A DNA stretch of 56,173 nucleotides from an uncultured Eubacterium sp. (GTDB lineage: Bacteria > Bacillota > Clostridia > Lachnospirales > Lachnospiraceae), in assembly GCA_945910225.1 (NCBI GenBank), contig CAMDYG010000016.1:1-56173 (forward strand), in the 5' to 3' direction. Made by a program: the position numbers and the translations under genes. This document shows positions 17,061 through 27,432 of this stretch, one piece after another. Under the pieces are notes generated by a model that worked only from the letters and a program-made list of their open reading frames with translations, had not been told where the DNA came from and did no database searches. Numbering within the stretch: position 1 is the first letter of the stretch; each line of letters begins with the position of its first letter.

Positions 17061-17603
17061 CTAATACCTTGGAAGCTCAACTATTATCGCCTCATGATGA
17101 ACTGCTGGAAGAAACTTTTCCATTACTTCTTTTGTCTTTAACTTGAGGCTGGATGTATTGATGCATGGATGGCAGCCAAGACTTTCACCTTCAAGAACTT
17201 CCTTGTCCATCAATAATTGCACATGATTGTCTGTATCATTCATAAGTCCCATTATTGATACAGAACCCGGAGTTATATCAAGAAACTCTTCCATATATGA
17301 TTCATCTGCAAACGAAAGCCTTGCAGAATTAATCTGACTACTGAGATCTTTTGTCTTAAAAGGTTTATCTCCTGGCATCATAAGCATATAGAATCTGGTT
17401 TTCTGTCTGTTACACAAGAAAAGATTTTTGCATATAAGCGTATCAAGTATCTTATCTATATCATTGCACACTTCCATTGTCGTAGCCGGCTCATGGTCTG
17501 TTCTGTAATACTCCATTCCAAGCTTATCAAGCAGATCATATACCCTTATTTCTTTTTCTAATCTTCCCTCAGTATTATCAGGTCTTCCTTTAATAAGTTC
17601 CAT
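17061..17603 (-). CDS. Prolyl-tRNA deacylase, ProX/PrdX type
   Basis: This 180-residue stand-alone editing-domain protein of the YbaK/ProX family hydrolyses mischarged Ala-tRNA(Pro) or related species. Family features visible are YYRTDHEPATTMEVC near residue 33, a KNLFLCNRQKTRFYML strand with the conserved Lys (about 59), and the loop GSVSIMGLMND. A conserved GCHPCINTSSLKL segment near 143 lines the active site in PrdX proteins. The ATG follows GGGAGG by 5 nt. It is a single gene on the minus strand, 41 nt downstream of a lipoprotein gene with which it could be co-transcribed. Confidence 0.88.
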   Translation of the reverse strand: MELIKGRPDNTEGRLEKEIRVYDLLDKLGMEYYRTDHEPATTMEVCNDIDKILDTLICKNLFLCNRQKTRFYMLMMPGDKPFKTKDLSSQINSARLSFADESYMEEFLDITPGSVSIMGLMNDTDNHVQLLMDKEVLEGESLGCHPCINTSSLKLKTKEVMEKFLPAVHHEAIIVELPRY

Positions 17604-17644
17604 TGAATCCTCCCATGTTTTAATTCATTTTTCTGTCCAAAGCA

Positions 17645-18364
17645 TCAATTAACCTTATATATATCAATAGATGTCATTGATCCCTGCATTTTTATTTTGT
17701 AATAATCAGTCTGTTCCGTACCATCCGTATATAAAACCTGTGCTTTAATCAATGCATTTTCGAGAACATCCTTTTTTGCTTTATTCTCTACTTTTCCCTG
17801 CTGTTTATAACCATTCCATGCATCCTTTGATGTAGGAAGTTCTACAACCATAAATATTTTGAACTTTTTGTTATCTGCAGCAGTCAGCTTCATACTTTGT
17901 GATGAGAATTTCTTTTTGTTACTGCATGTCTTAAGATCAGCTGAGTCATCAACAAAATAACAAGTACTGTTATACACTGTATACTCAATACTTTCAACAT
18001 TCTGGTTATCATATAGATCCGGCCATGTGACAAAACTTGAAATCATATATGATGTGTCTGTTTCATCAATATTAGGCCAATTGGAATAAACACTTGTATT
18101 ATATGTACCTACAAGTGCATTGGCATCCGTAACATCTTCCGTCACAGGATATATAAACTGGAGTTTCTCTGCCTTTCCCTGTTCATATTTAACACCATCT
18201 GATTCAAATTCTTCAACATCAGATAACGTATAATCATACTCCTGTGTTGATGCATCAGTTATTTTCTGAAGGCTTTCTGTTTCATTTTCTTTAGTCTTGC
18301 TACTGCAGCCTGCTGCAAATATTGCACATATCCCCAATGCACATAATAATGATATTCTTTTCAT
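17645..18364 (-). CDS. Lipoprotein of unknown function
   Basis: This 239-residue protein has a lipoprotein signal peptide: a basic start (MKR), a hydrophobic core and the lipobox FAAGC with Cys at residue 20. The mature part is acidic, begins with a Lys/Glu/Ser-rich linker and then looks like a beta-rich extracytoplasmic domain. A Cys at about 127 and another near 138 could form a disulfide. I recognise no family. GGGGG precedes the ATG by 6 nt. The promoter would lie in the 149-bp gap shared with divergent tadA. Confidence 0.75.
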   Translation of the reverse strand: MKRISLLCALGICAIFAAGCSSKTKENETESLQKITDASTQEYDYTLSDVEEFESDGVKYEQGKAEKLQFIYPVTEDVTDANALVGTYNTSVYSNWPNIDETDTSYMISSFVTWPDLYDNQNVESIEYTVYNSTCYFVDDSADLKTCSNKKKFSSQSMKLTAADNKKFKIFMVVELPTSKDAWNGYKQQGKVENKAKKDVLENALIKAQVLYTDGTEQTDYYKIKMQGSMTSIDIYKVN

Positions 18365-18420
18365 AAGCTACCCCCTGAACATTTATTATAATTATTTATA
18401 CGAAAAATGTCTCTATTGAG

Positions 18421-18449
18421 TTGACGCTTTTTCCCTTAAAAGTTACAAT
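18421..18449 (+). promoter_or_regulatory. Probable promoter of tadA
   Basis: TTGACG (18421-18426) and TACAAT (18444-18449) have a 17-nt spacer, each with one mismatch to the sigma-A consensus. The leader to the GTG start at 18514 is about 58 nt. Confidence 0.55.
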
Positions 18450-18513
18450 TTTTATAACATCTGCCCAAGCACAGCTTATGTATAACTGGAACTATTAACT
18501 GGAGGAACTTTAC

Positions 18514-19008
18514 GTGATATTTGATAAGAATGATATTAAATATATGAAGCAGGCAATAACGCAGGCAAAAAAAGCTTACAAGCTTAATGAAGTGCCAATT
18601 GGCTGTGTAATTGTTTATAATGGAAAAGTGATTGGACGCGGTTATAACCGCCGCAATACAGACAAGACATCTCTTGGGCACGCTGAAATCACAGCTATTA
18701 AAAAGGCAAGCCGCTACATGGGTGACTGGAGGCTTGAAGACTGTACTTTATATGTAACTCTTGAACCATGTCAGATGTGTGCCGGAGCAATTATCCAAGC
18801 AAGAATTCCCCGTGTTGTCATAGGCTCTATGAACCCCAAAGCTGGCTGCGCCGGCTCTATCCTCAACATTCTGCAGATGCCATCATTTAACCACCAGTGT
18901 GAAATAACAAAAGGTGTATGCGAAAATGAATGCTCAGATATGCTGACCACATTTTTTAAGGAATTGCGTGAATCCAAGAGAAAAGAAAGGATCAACCAAC
19001 AATCATGA
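18514..19008 (+). CDS. tadA: tRNA-specific adenosine deaminase
   Basis: This 164-residue zinc deaminase converts A34 to inosine in the tRNA-Arg(ACG) wobble position. The catalytic HAE motif (HAEITAIKKA, about 57-66) and the zinc-binding PCQMCAGAI (about 86-94) are intact. The start is GTG, 8 nt after GGAGG. The gene overlaps the following acetyltransferase by four bases (ATGA), implying coupled translation. Location close to the SRP RNA and dnaX is common in Firmicutes. Confidence 0.95.
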   Translation: MIFDKNDIKYMKQAITQAKKAYKLNEVPIGCVIVYNGKVIGRGYNRRNTDKTSLGHAEITAIKKASRYMGDWRLEDCTLYVTLEPCQMCAGAIIQARIPRVVIGSMNPKAGCAGSILNILQMPSFNHQCEITKGVCENECSDMLTTFFKELRESKRKERINQQS

Positions 19009-19544
19009 AATTTGAATATGCATTTGATGGAATCAGATTAAAAGTCCTTGATGAGACATATGCCCTGCAGGTACTTAAGTTCTATAAAGCCAATCTTGTA
19101 GATTTTGACAGATATGAAACGGACAAGCCGTCTAATTTCTATACTCCAGAATATATATGCGCAACTCTTAAAGCAGAGTATGCTGCATTATTAAAAGGGG
19201 AATTTGGCCGTTTCTTTGTGTTATCAGATGACATCCCGGGACAGATACTTGGAACAGTCTCATTTTCAGGAGTATCCTCATTAAACCATTCATGCCGTAT
19301 TGGCTACAAAATAGATCATAAATTCCGCAGAATCGGACTCGGAACAACTGCAACAAAACATCTGATTGATATACTTACACGCGAAAAGGAGATGCACAGA
19401 ATAGAAGCTTACATCCACCCTGATAACATCCCCTCTATAGCAATCGTTAATAAACTTGGCTTTATCCCTGAAGGAACAGCTTATTCATATGCACGCCTTA
19501 ATGGAAAATGGGAAGACCATCTTCGATTTGTCTATATCTCCTGA
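19005..19544 (+). CDS. GNAT-family N-acetyltransferase, RimJ/RimL-like
   Basis: This 179-residue acetyl-CoA-dependent transferase of the RimJ/RimL group has the acetyl-CoA-binding signature in RRIGLGTTATKHLID (about 107-121), followed by an EAYIHPDNIPSIAIVNKLGF stretch that is typical of the family. The substrate is unknown; relatives modify ribosomal protein N termini or antibiotics. It is translationally coupled to tadA and ends 13 nt inside the convergent gene that follows. Confidence 0.88.
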   Translation: MKFEYAFDGIRLKVLDETYALQVLKFYKANLVDFDRYETDKPSNFYTPEYICATLKAEYAALLKGEFGRFFVLSDDIPGQILGTVSFSGVSSLNHSCRIGYKIDHKFRRIGLGTTATKHLIDILTREKEMHRIEAYIHPDNIPSIAIVNKLGFIPEGTAYSYARLNGKWEDHLRFVYIS

Positions 19545-20500
19545 TACCAGTATCCAAAATATGGATTGGCATAATCGCTTCTATGGCTCTTCTTAAAGTT
19601 GTTGAAACCAAACATGGACGCCATATATCGTTCCCTGTTGCAATACATTCCCGGCACACCTATAAAATATCTTGTATTATCAAGATTGTCCCGGACTCTT
19701 CCAAATAATATATGTCTGAAATTATAATATCCATGCAGCAGAAAGCTGTTATCCATTACTGATATTTCTTTTAATTGTAAATCTCTGAGTCTCTCCGGTG
19801 AAACTTCCATGCAGTCATAGAAATAATCATCATCAAATGCATCTATATAATCAGCTCTCATAAAGAGCTTTTCAATATTGTCAGGCTGTGTCTGTACATT
19901 ACAGACAGAACTCTGACTTACAACTTCCGCAGATTCTTCATCATTATTGCAACCTCTTTCCGTATCATCATTCTGAACTGCTGTCTGTTCCTGTTCAGTA
20001 TTAACAACCTGGCTGTCTGCTTCAATCCGGTCCGTTTCCTGCAGCTCTTTCTGCCTCATTTTTTCTTCAATGACAATTCCAGCTTCAATCTGCTTCTTAG
20101 AATCCATTCCGGCAAACACCAGCATATCTGGAGTCACATCCTCATCTTTCCACATTGAAAGCATGCAGTCGTATCTCGCATCTTCTCTTGCAACTGCCAG
20201 ACCACATATATCTTTAAATGTATAACCTGACCGCTCAATATTATCTGGATCATACACTCCTGAATATTCCATCTGTCCTGCTTTTACATAGGCTTCCCCA
20301 AGCTTTATAAGTCTGTATCCTCCATCATTAACCATTATATATATGCCAAATACCTCAGGATTTTCTGTCTTTATTCCTCTCAGACTTATGCTTAATTTAA
20401 ACTGCCCCTGATACACAAGGGCCTTGGCAAAGCCGACATTATCAGCCTTCACTCCCTCCGGATATGAATATATGTATGAAACAAGACGTTGATAATCCAC
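19532..20500 (-). CDS. Conserved protein of unknown function (DUF6128-like)
   Basis: This 322-residue protein has no signal peptide or membrane segment. The first 150 residues form a compact alpha/beta domain. Residues about 150-210 are an acidic, Gln/Glu/Asp-rich linker of low complexity. The C-terminal domain (about 210-322) is rich in Tyr, Phe and Arg, and a protein with this layout is conserved in Lachnospiraceae (DUF6128, from memory). The start is GTG, 6 nt after GGGAGG. Its 3' end overlaps the convergent acetyltransferase gene. No function can be assigned. Confidence 0.7.
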   Translation of the reverse strand: MDYQRLVSYIYSYPEGVKADNVGFAKALVYQGQFKLSISLRGIKTENPEVFGIYIMVNDGGYRLIKLGEAYVKAGQMEYSGVYDPDNIERSGYTFKDICGLAVAREDARYDCMLSMWKDEDVTPDMLVFAGMDSKKQIEAGIVIEEKMRQKELQETDRIEADSQVVNTEQEQTAVQNDDTERGCNNDEESAEVVSQSSVCNVQTQPDNIEKLFMRADYIDAFDDDYFYDCMEVSPERLRDLQLKEISVMDNSFLLHGYYNFRHILFGRVRDNLDNTRYFIGVPGMYCNRERYMASMFGFNNFKKSHRSDYANPYFGYWYQEI

Positions 20501-20574
20501 AATATACCTCCCTGATATTCGTTTCTCTTATGCAACTTATGCCGTCACATAATTAAATATTCATATCAATGGCA

Positions 20575-21615
20575 CTAAATGTTTTCCTTATCCGTTATAA
20601 CCTGATTCTTTCCATTATTCTTTCCCCGGTACAGATTATCATCAGCTCTCTTTATCAACTCTTCTATATCAGCACATTCCTTATAACAAGCCCCGCCTAT
20701 TGTTACTGTTACTCTTATCTTCTGCTGCTTATATATAAACTCATTCTGCTCAACTGCTTTCCTCAACTCCTCAAGTATCTGTGTTGAAATTTCCTTATGA
20801 TTGCTATGTATAAGAAACTCCTCTCCACCCCATCTTGAGACCTGACACCCGTTGCAGACACGCTTCATTATCATTGCAATATTATGAAGTACATAATCCC
20901 CACAATTATGTCCATATGTATCATTAATCTTCTTGAAATCATCTACATCAAGCATGGCAATCCAGTCCTGTGGTTTCATACTGATTTCATTGTTCTCAAG
21001 ATAATCAATCATATATCTTCTGCTATGTAATTCGGTAAGCTGGTCATAATTAGCCCTAACTCCGAGTTTATCTTCTGACGCAATTACAAGATTCACTATC
21101 ATATTAGTATAATATATCAAAAATGCAGCTACACTAAGTGAATTGCATGCTAGTATAACCGCTGCCATAGTCTTATTAATAATATATAATGGTCCATTAA
21201 TTATAGCTATTGCCGATGATATAAGACTCACTGCAACTATTAATACAGATACCACTACAGGATGTGTATCCTGTGTTTTTAATTTCTTAGCCATATATCT
21301 TGAATAGATAATTATCGGTATTATCGACATGCTATACAGGTTAAATCCATATTCGTACCCAAGGCTTATTGTTGCAACTGCCATGTACAATACAATTGTT
21401 GCATATACACACCACATATATATACACACCTTACGTTTTGCAAGAATAATGTAATATAGTGCATATCCGGCTAATGCAAATGAGCTGAATACTATCATTG
21501 GCACAACCCCATAGTGCACAAAAAATAACATCATAAACGCAACAAATAAAAGCAACGATGTATTTACAATCAGCGAAAGCCTCGTTACCTTCTCGATATT
21601 AAAGTCGTTATTCAT
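20575..21615 (-). CDS. Membrane diguanylate cyclase (GGDEF)
   Basis: This 346-residue protein has about six N-terminal membrane helices (residues 10-190) followed by a GGDEF domain. It would make cyclic di-GMP from two GTP. The domain begins at DQLTELHSRRYM, and the active-site motif is RWGGEEF near residue 264. The position of the usual RxxD inhibitory site reads RVCN, so product inhibition at that site is probably absent. AGGAG precedes the ATG. An HD-GYP phosphodiesterase at 51-52 kb could provide the opposing activity. Confidence 0.92.
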   Translation of the reverse strand: MNNDFNIEKVTRLSLIVNTSLLLFVAFMMLFFVHYGVVPMIVFSSFALAGYALYYIILAKRKVCIYMWCVYATIVLYMAVATISLGYEYGFNLYSMSIIPIIIYSRYMAKKLKTQDTHPVVVSVLIVAVSLISSAIAIINGPLYIINKTMAAVILACNSLSVAAFLIYYTNMIVNLVIASEDKLGVRANYDQLTELHSRRYMIDYLENNEISMKPQDWIAMLDVDDFKKINDTYGHNCGDYVLHNIAMIMKRVCNGCQVSRWGGEEFLIHSNHKEISTQILEELRKAVEQNEFIYKQQKIRVTVTIGGACYKECADIEELIKRADDNLYRGKNNGKNQVITDKENI

Positions 21616-21697
21616 TATATTCTCCTGTTTCGTTTCTTATCGCGTAGTACTATAGTATCATATATCCATTACTTTTGCATCACATTTTTATTATATC

Positions 21698-21726
21698 TTG
21701 ACTTTTTTTATTTACTCCAATAACAT
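21698..21726 (+). promoter_or_regulatory. Possible promoter of rsmA
   Basis: TTGACT (21698-21703) and TAACAT (21721-21726) have a 17-nt spacer. The -10 is weak. Confidence 0.4.
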
Positions 21727-21768
21727 ATCTAATAGCCTGTAATCATATTCAGACAGAAATGAGGTATT

Positions 21769-22647
21769 ATGAGCAATAATAATTATAATAATGTAATGCA
21801 CCTTGGTAATCCTACCAACACGATTGCGGTGCTTAACAGATATGGTTTTAACTTCCAGAAGAAGTTCGGTCAGAACTTTCTTATAGATGAAAATGTAGTT
21901 GAGAAAATTGTCCGGGAAGCTGGAGTTACTAAAGATGACTTCATTGTCGAAGTTGGTCCGGGAATTGGCACAATGACTCAGATCCTGTGCGAGAATGCCA
22001 GAGAGGTTGTTGCTGTTGAGATTGACAAGAAGCTTATACCTATCCTTACAGAAGACACTCTTTCTTATTATGATAATGTAACAGTAATTAATGAAGATAT
22101 ACTTAAACTTGATATCAGAAAACTTGCTGAAGAAAAAAATAACGGCAAGCCAATAAAAGTTGTAGCCAACCTTCCGTATTACATTACAACTCCTATTATC
22201 ATGGGGCTCTTCGAGAGTCATGTTCCACTAGATAGTATAACTATTATGGTTCAGAAAGAAGTTGCTGATCGTATGCAGTGTGGTCCGGGAACTAAAGATT
22301 ATGGTGCGCTTTCATTAGCTGTCCAGTTCTATGCAAAGCCTAAGGTTGTACTTAATGTTCCAGCCAGCTGCTTTATGCCACGTCCTAACGTCGATTCAGC
22401 AGTAATCCGTCTTGAACGTTTCAAAACTCCACCTGTTGATGTAAAGGATGAGCATCTCATGTTTAAAATCATCCGCGCATCATTTAACCAGCGCCGTAAG
22501 ACCATGCTTAACAGCGTCGGTAATTCAGGTATAGGAATTTCTAAAGAAGCTCTCACTAAGGCATTAGAAACAATGGGACTTCCTCTTACTATACGTGGAG
22601 AGGCACTTACACTAGAACAATTTGCAGCTCTTAGCAATCTCTTATAA
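21769..22647 (+). CDS. rsmA: 16S rRNA dimethyladenosine transferase
   Basis: RsmA/KsgA (292 residues) dimethylates A1518 and A1519 of 16S rRNA using S-adenosylmethionine. The family signature KKFGQNFLIDENVVEKIV starts near residue 31. The SAM motif VEVGPGIGTMT is at about 63-73 and the catalytic motif IV VANLPYYITTP at about 129-139. The C-terminal helical domain includes ASFNQRRKTMLNSV. GAGG precedes the ATG at 21769. The gene is monocistronic, with a hairpin terminator immediately downstream. Confidence 0.97.
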   Translation: MSNNNYNNVMHLGNPTNTIAVLNRYGFNFQKKFGQNFLIDENVVEKIVREAGVTKDDFIVEVGPGIGTMTQILCENAREVVAVEIDKKLIPILTEDTLSYYDNVTVINEDILKLDIRKLAEEKNNGKPIKVVANLPYYITTPIIMGLFESHVPLDSITIMVQKEVADRMQCGPGTKDYGALSLAVQFYAKPKVVLNVPASCFMPRPNVDSAVIRLERFKTPPVDVKDEHLMFKIIRASFNQRRKTMLNSVGNSGIGISKEALTKALETMGLPLTIRGEALTLEQFAALSNLL

Positions 22648-22652
22648 AAACC

Positions 22653-22682
22653 GGGGCGGATGTATATGAATACATCCGCCCC
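22653..22682. terminator. Bidirectional terminator between rsmA and chemoreceptor gene
   Basis: A perfect 13-bp G+C-rich stem (22653-22665 with 22670-22682) closes a 4-nt loop, with T-rich tracts on both sides. It separates the convergent rsmA and chemoreceptor genes. Confidence 0.88.
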
Positions 22683-22723
22683 AGTTCTTTTATATATTAA
22701 ATTATTATTTACATCACCGGCGC

Positions 22724-24460
22724 TTACACATTAGTAAACTTCTGTGACTGAAGATTCAATTCATTTGATACATTCTCTGTATTCTCCATCTCTGTCGAAA
22801 TAGCCACAATATCTTTAACAACATCATTAGTATTGATAGCTGCCGAAGATACTCCGTTAGCACTCTCGTCAATAGCTGTCGATATTCCCTTGATTGCATC
22901 TGTTATGCTTGCCATTAGCTGCTTAATATCTGCAGCCATATTGTTAAATGCTGTAACTGTTCCATTAATATGTTCAGCATCGTCATTATACTGTTTTCCT
23001 GCATTTACGAAATTATCATAATCTGGAAGAATACTGTCATTAATATATGACACAATCTGGTTAGAACTGTCTATAAGATCGTTAACAGCTTCTACAACCA
23101 TATTATTGATTGTCTGGATATTATTAGCAGCTGAACGGCTTGATGAAGCAAGCTGGCTTATTTCATCTGCAACAACCGCAAAACCTTTTCCTGCTTCTCC
23201 TGCTCTTGCTGCCTCAATAGAAGCATTTAAAGCAAGAAGATTAGTCTGTCCTGCTATGCTTAAAATTTCATCTGTAAGCTCATTAACCTTAGCAACACTC
23301 TTACTTTCTTCAATCGCATTCTGAAGCTTGCCAATAATCTCATTAACAATCTGTCCTGTTGTCTGCTTATTCTCAACTGCATTGTTCTCAAGCTCTGAAG
23401 CCTTAACCTGCATGTCTGCAGCATACGCAAGAAGTCCTTCCGATGCTTCTGCAAGATCAACTACATTAGAATCAATATCTGTAGCATTAGTTTCTATATT
23501 AGAAACCGATGAAGCAACTTCTTCCATCGCAGCTGAAAGTTCTTCCATAACTGCTGATATATTATTAGAATCATCATTAGTTGTCTTAATCTTATCAATA
23601 ACATTAATAACAATTCCATTAAGTGATGCTGTACTGCTCTTGATCTGCTTCATAGTAGACTGAAGTGTATCAATAAATACATTTATTCCATTTCCAAGCT
23701 GGCCTATCTCATCTGTTCCATCACTTGTTACTCTCTTAGTAAGATCTCCGTCATTATCATTAATAGACTTAACTATATTATTAAGTTCTTTCTGCATCTT
23801 TGAAAGAGGTCTTGATATCTCTGCAATTACAACAATAACCGCTACTGCAACTGCCACTATGGCAATAACCATAATTGTGATCATTATTACTCTCGCTGCA
23901 TTGTATATGTTCTCCTGAGTCTCTTTAGCCTCTTCCATTCCATCCTCATTAGCATCTGTCATAAGTGATATTGCAGAATCTATATCATCACTGATTTTGC
24001 TAATGTCAGAATTGACAATCTGTACAGCTTTTTCATCCTCGTTATTATTACTATAACGCAATGCCTCATTAAAATAAGTGAGATACTTATTATACGTTTC
24101 TTTGAATTTATTATAGTTATCTGTCTCCTGTCCTTCATCCAGGCTCTCTTCAAACTCATCACAGTTTTCTTTTATATTATTCATCAATGTCTGTGACTTC
24201 TTAGTAAGATTATTCATTGTAGCATCATCTTCTGCCATACAATGAGCATAGATAATCTGATTAAGTGACTCAAAATCTGCTGATACATGTCCAAGTAGCT
24301 TTATGCTTTCTGCATAATTATCAGATATCTCGACACTTGCATCTCTCATTCTGTCAAGTTCTGATATACTTATAATACCCATTACTCCAATAAGTACTGC
24401 AAGAAGAAGAACGCTGAAAAGTCCCTTTACTCCGACACTAAGATTCTTAAAAATTCTCAT
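22724..24460 (-). CDS. Methyl-accepting chemotaxis protein
   Basis: This 578-residue chemoreceptor has a first membrane helix at about 10-30, a four-helix-bundle-like extracellular sensor (about 35-185) and a second membrane helix at about 188-212. A HAMP domain follows, then the signalling coiled coil. The hairpin tip that binds CheA/CheW reads [18 protein letters not shown]. The ligand is unknown. AAGGA precedes the ATG. No sigma-28 promoter was found upstream. The protein ends without a CheR-tethering pentapeptide. Confidence 0.93.
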   Translation of the reverse strand: MRIFKNLSVGVKGLFSVLLLAVLIGVMGIISISELDRMRDASVEISDNYAESIKLLGHVSADFESLNQIIYAHCMAEDDATMNNLTKKSQTLMNNIKENCDEFEESLDEGQETDNYNKFKETYNKYLTYFNEALRYSNNNEDEKAVQIVNSDISKISDDIDSAISLMTDANEDGMEEAKETQENIYNAARVIMITIMVIAIVAVAVAVIVVIAEISRPLSKMQKELNNIVKSINDNDGDLTKRVTSDGTDEIGQLGNGINVFIDTLQSTMKQIKSSTASLNGIVINVIDKIKTTNDDSNNISAVMEELSAAMEEVASSVSNIETNATDIDSNVVDLAEASEGLLAYAADMQVKASELENNAVENKQTTGQIVNEIIGKLQNAIEESKSVAKVNELTDEILSIAGQTNLLALNASIEAARAGEAGKGFAVVADEISQLASSSRSAANNIQTINNMVVEAVNDLIDSSNQIVSYINDSILPDYDNFVNAGKQYNDDAEHINGTVTAFNNMAADIKQLMASITDAIKGISTAIDESANGVSSAAINTNDVVKDIVAISTEMENTENVSNELNLQSQKFTNV

Positions 24461-24568
24461 TAGTTAATCCTTTCCGTATTAAATTGTAACCGTTTCTATA
24501 AGTGCAACAATTTTAGTATACATTATATCTATGAAAAAGCAAGTATTTTTTAAAAACCATAATATTAT

Positions 24569-25375
24569 TTATTTTATTCCCAATAATTCTTTCGCATTCT
24601 GGTTAGTAATATCAATAACCTCCTGCACATCAAGCCCTTTAATCTGCGCCAGCTTTTCTGCAACATATTTTATATTACGGCTGTCGTTTCTTTTGCCCCT
24701 GTTAGGCTCAGGTGCCATGTATGGACTGTCAGTTTCAAGTACAATTCTATCCATCGGTATATAATCTGCTGCTTCAACAAGCTTCTTGGCATTCTTAAAT
24801 GTAAGAACTCCGCCTATTCCAATTGAGAATCCCATGTTAAGAAAATCTCTTGCTGCTTCCTTACTATATGAATAACAGTGGATTATTCCGCCTGTATCCT
24901 GTCCATGATTACTCTTTAATATATCGATTGTATCCTGACATGCATCTCTTGAATGAATCATTACCGGCATGCGTGTGCGGTACGCCACATTCATCTGTGC
25001 TGCAAACCATTCACGCTGCTTCTTCTTTTCAGCCTCTGCGATATCCGCATCATCCGACACATAGTAGTAATCAAGTCCGATTTCTCCAAGTGCAACAATC
25101 TTTCTTGCCTTAGACTCATTTAACATGTTTTCCAGCCATTCGATGTCCGATTCTTTCAATCGTACAATATCCTCTGGGTGGAAACCTATCGCTGCATATA
25201 CCTTTTCATACTGTGCAGCAAGTGCAAGGGAATCCTCACAACCCTGACGGCTTGCACCTACATTAACAATGTAATCAAGCTCCCCTGTACCACTAAGCAT
25301 GCTGCTTATAAGTTCATCTCTGTCCTCTTCAAATCTTTCATCATCATAATGAGCATGAGTTTCAAATATCTTCAT
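24569..25375 (-). CDS. tatD: TatD-family metal-dependent deoxyribonuclease
   Basis: This 268-residue TIM-barrel hydrolase of the TatD/YcfH family has the N-terminal metal motif HAHYDD (HxH at about 7-9), EIGLDYYY near 97, HSRDA near 142 and ETDSPYMAPEPNRGKRN near 215. Family members are 3'-5' DNases, and Firmicute homologues are routinely found after metG. Only 5 nt separate the metG stop from this ATG, so the two are co-transcribed. The ribosome binding site is weak and reinitiation is likely. Confidence 0.92.
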   Translation of the reverse strand: MKIFETHAHYDDERFEEDRDELISSMLSGTGELDYIVNVGASRQGCEDSLALAAQYEKVYAAIGFHPEDIVRLKESDIEWLENMLNESKARKIVALGEIGLDYYYVSDDADIAEAEKKKQREWFAAQMNVAYRTRMPVMIHSRDACQDTIDILKSNHGQDTGGIIHCYSYSKEAARDFLNMGFSIGIGGVLTFKNAKKLVEAADYIPMDRIVLETDSPYMAPEPNRGKRNDSRNIKYVAEKLAQIKGLDVQEVIDITNQNAKELLGIK

Positions 25376-25380
25376 ATCTC

Positions 25381-27354
25381 TTAGCCAATCTCTGCGCCTT
25401 CAATAATATCCTTCTCAAGTGTAAGAACTGATAAGTTGTCCTTATCATCCCATGCTGAGATAATCATTCCCTGTGACTCAATACCACAGATCTTTCTTGG
25501 CTTTAAGTTAGTGCATACAACTAGCTTCTTGCCAATAAGTTCCTCCGGCTTGTAGTACTTCTGGATACCAGATACGATAGTTCTCTTCTCATCACCAATC
25601 TGAAGCTCGAACTTAAGAAGCTTTGTCTTCTTAACAGCTTCACATGTAAGAACCTTGGCAACTCTGAACTGAACCTTTTCAAAATCATCAAATGTAATCT
25701 CTGGCTTAGCTTCAACCTGTGGATACTCTACAGCACCATTAGCCTTCTTCTGTGCTTCCTGAATAGCCTCAATCTTTTCCTTAAGATCCTTCTCAAAGTC
25801 AAGTCTTGCAAAAAGAATCTCTGGAGTCTCAGTAACCTTAAGTCCTGATTCTCTTAATCCAAATGTAGCAAGGTCATCAAAGTCTCTTGCTCCTGCCTCT
25901 GGATTAGCTGGGTAAAGCTGTGCAAGAATCTTGTCTGTAGTCTCTGGCATGAATGATTTAAGAAGATTAGCACCTATTGTAATACTCTCAACAAGGTTGT
26001 AGAGAACCTCTGCTAATCTGTCCTGCTGTGCCTCATCTTTTGCAAGTGCCCAAGGCATTGTCTCGTCAATATATTTATTACATCTCTTAAAGAGTGTAAA
26101 TACTTCTGTGATAGCATCTGCCACATGAAGTGTAGCCATCTTATCCTGAACCTTATCTCTTGTTGCTGTTACAACTGCCTTAAGGTCTCCATCAATTGCA
26201 GCATCCTCTACGCCAGTCTTATTAACAACTCCGCCGAAGTACTTGTTAGACATTGCAATTGTTCTGTTTACAAGGTTTCCAAGTGTGTTGGCAAGGTCTG
26301 AGTTCATACGCTCAACCATAAGCTCCCAAGAGATAACACCATCATTCTCGAATGGCATCTCATGAAGAACGAAATAACGTACAGCATCAACTCCGAAAAG
26401 ATCTACAAGGTCATCTGCATAGATAACATTTCCCTTAGACTTACTCATCTTGCCGTCATTCTGTAATAACCAAGGATGTCCAAATACCTGCTTAGGAAGT
26501 GGCTCACCAAGCGCCATAAGGAATATTGGCCAGTAAATTGTATGGAATCTGATGATATCCTTACCGATAAGGTGAAGGTCTGCTGGCCAGAACTTCTTAT
26601 ACTGCTCTGAAGAGTTGCCATCAGCGTCATATCCGATACCTGTGATATAGTTAGTAAGCGCATCAAGCCATACATAAACTACATGCTTGTCATCAAAATC
26701 AACCGGGACACCCCATTTGAAAGATGTTCTTGATACACATAAATCCTGAAGTCCCGGAAGAAGGAAGTTGTTCATCATTTCATTCTTTCTTGAAACCGGC
26801 TGGATGAATTCTGGATGTGTATTGATATGCTCAATAAGCTTGTTAGCATATTTGCTCATCTTGAAGAAATAAGCCTCTTCCTTAGCCGGCTTAACTTCAC
26901 GTCCACAGTCAGGACACTTGCCGTCAACAAGCTGGCTTTCTGTCCAGAAAGACTCACATGGAGTACAGTACATGCCCTCATATGAACCCTTATAAATGTC
27001 TCCCTGATCATAGAGCTTCTTAAAAATCTTCTGAACCTGCTTCTCATGGTAATCATCCGTTGTTCTGATGAACTTGTCATATGAAGTATTCATAAGATCC
27101 CAGATTCTCTTAATCTCTGTTGATACATTATCAACGAATTCCTTAGGTGTAATTCCAGCTTCCTCAGCCTTAAACTCAATCTTCTGACCATGCTCATCAG
27201 TTCCTGTCTGGAAAAATACATCATATCCTTCCTGTCTTCTGAATCTTGCAATACTGTCAGCAAGCACGATTTCGTAAGTATTACCGATATGTGGCTTGCC
27301 TGATGTATAGGCAATAGCTGTTGTCATATAAAATGGGCCTTTACTCTGTGGCAT
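25381..27354 (-). CDS. metG: Methionyl-tRNA synthetase
   Basis: This 657-residue class I synthetase charges tRNA-Met. The HIGH-type motif is HIGN near residue 22. A zinc-binding insertion with two Cys pairs (CTPCESFW and CPDCG) lies at about 127-150, the KMSKSKGN motif near 300, and a C-terminal EMAP-type tRNA-binding domain spans about 555-657. GGAGG precedes the ATG by 7 nt. The leader has no T-box structure that I can see. It forms an operon with tatD. Confidence 0.97.
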   Translation of the reverse strand: MPQSKGPFYMTTAIAYTSGKPHIGNTYEIVLADSIARFRRQEGYDVFFQTGTDEHGQKIEFKAEEAGITPKEFVDNVSTEIKRIWDLMNTSYDKFIRTTDDYHEKQVQKIFKKLYDQGDIYKGSYEGMYCTPCESFWTESQLVDGKCPDCGREVKPAKEEAYFFKMSKYANKLIEHINTHPEFIQPVSRKNEMMNNFLLPGLQDLCVSRTSFKWGVPVDFDDKHVVYVWLDALTNYITGIGYDADGNSSEQYKKFWPADLHLIGKDIIRFHTIYWPIFLMALGEPLPKQVFGHPWLLQNDGKMSKSKGNVIYADDLVDLFGVDAVRYFVLHEMPFENDGVISWELMVERMNSDLANTLGNLVNRTIAMSNKYFGGVVNKTGVEDAAIDGDLKAVVTATRDKVQDKMATLHVADAITEVFTLFKRCNKYIDETMPWALAKDEAQQDRLAEVLYNLVESITIGANLLKSFMPETTDKILAQLYPANPEAGARDFDDLATFGLRESGLKVTETPEILFARLDFEKDLKEKIEAIQEAQKKANGAVEYPQVEAKPEITFDDFEKVQFRVAKVLTCEAVKKTKLLKFELQIGDEKRTIVSGIQKYYKPEELIGKKLVVCTNLKPRKICGIESQGMIISAWDDKDNLSVLTLEKDIIEGAEIG

Positions 27355-27432
27355 AACATTTCCTCCATAATCTATTATTCTAATTCATCGCTATTACGCA
27401 AATGTAGTGTGAATCCTTTATTCGTAAACTTT

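Noticed and set aside
16630-17141. Short open frames on both strands in the SRP RNA region
   Set aside because: The region is a structured RNA gene with its own promoter; the frames show no protein-like composition.
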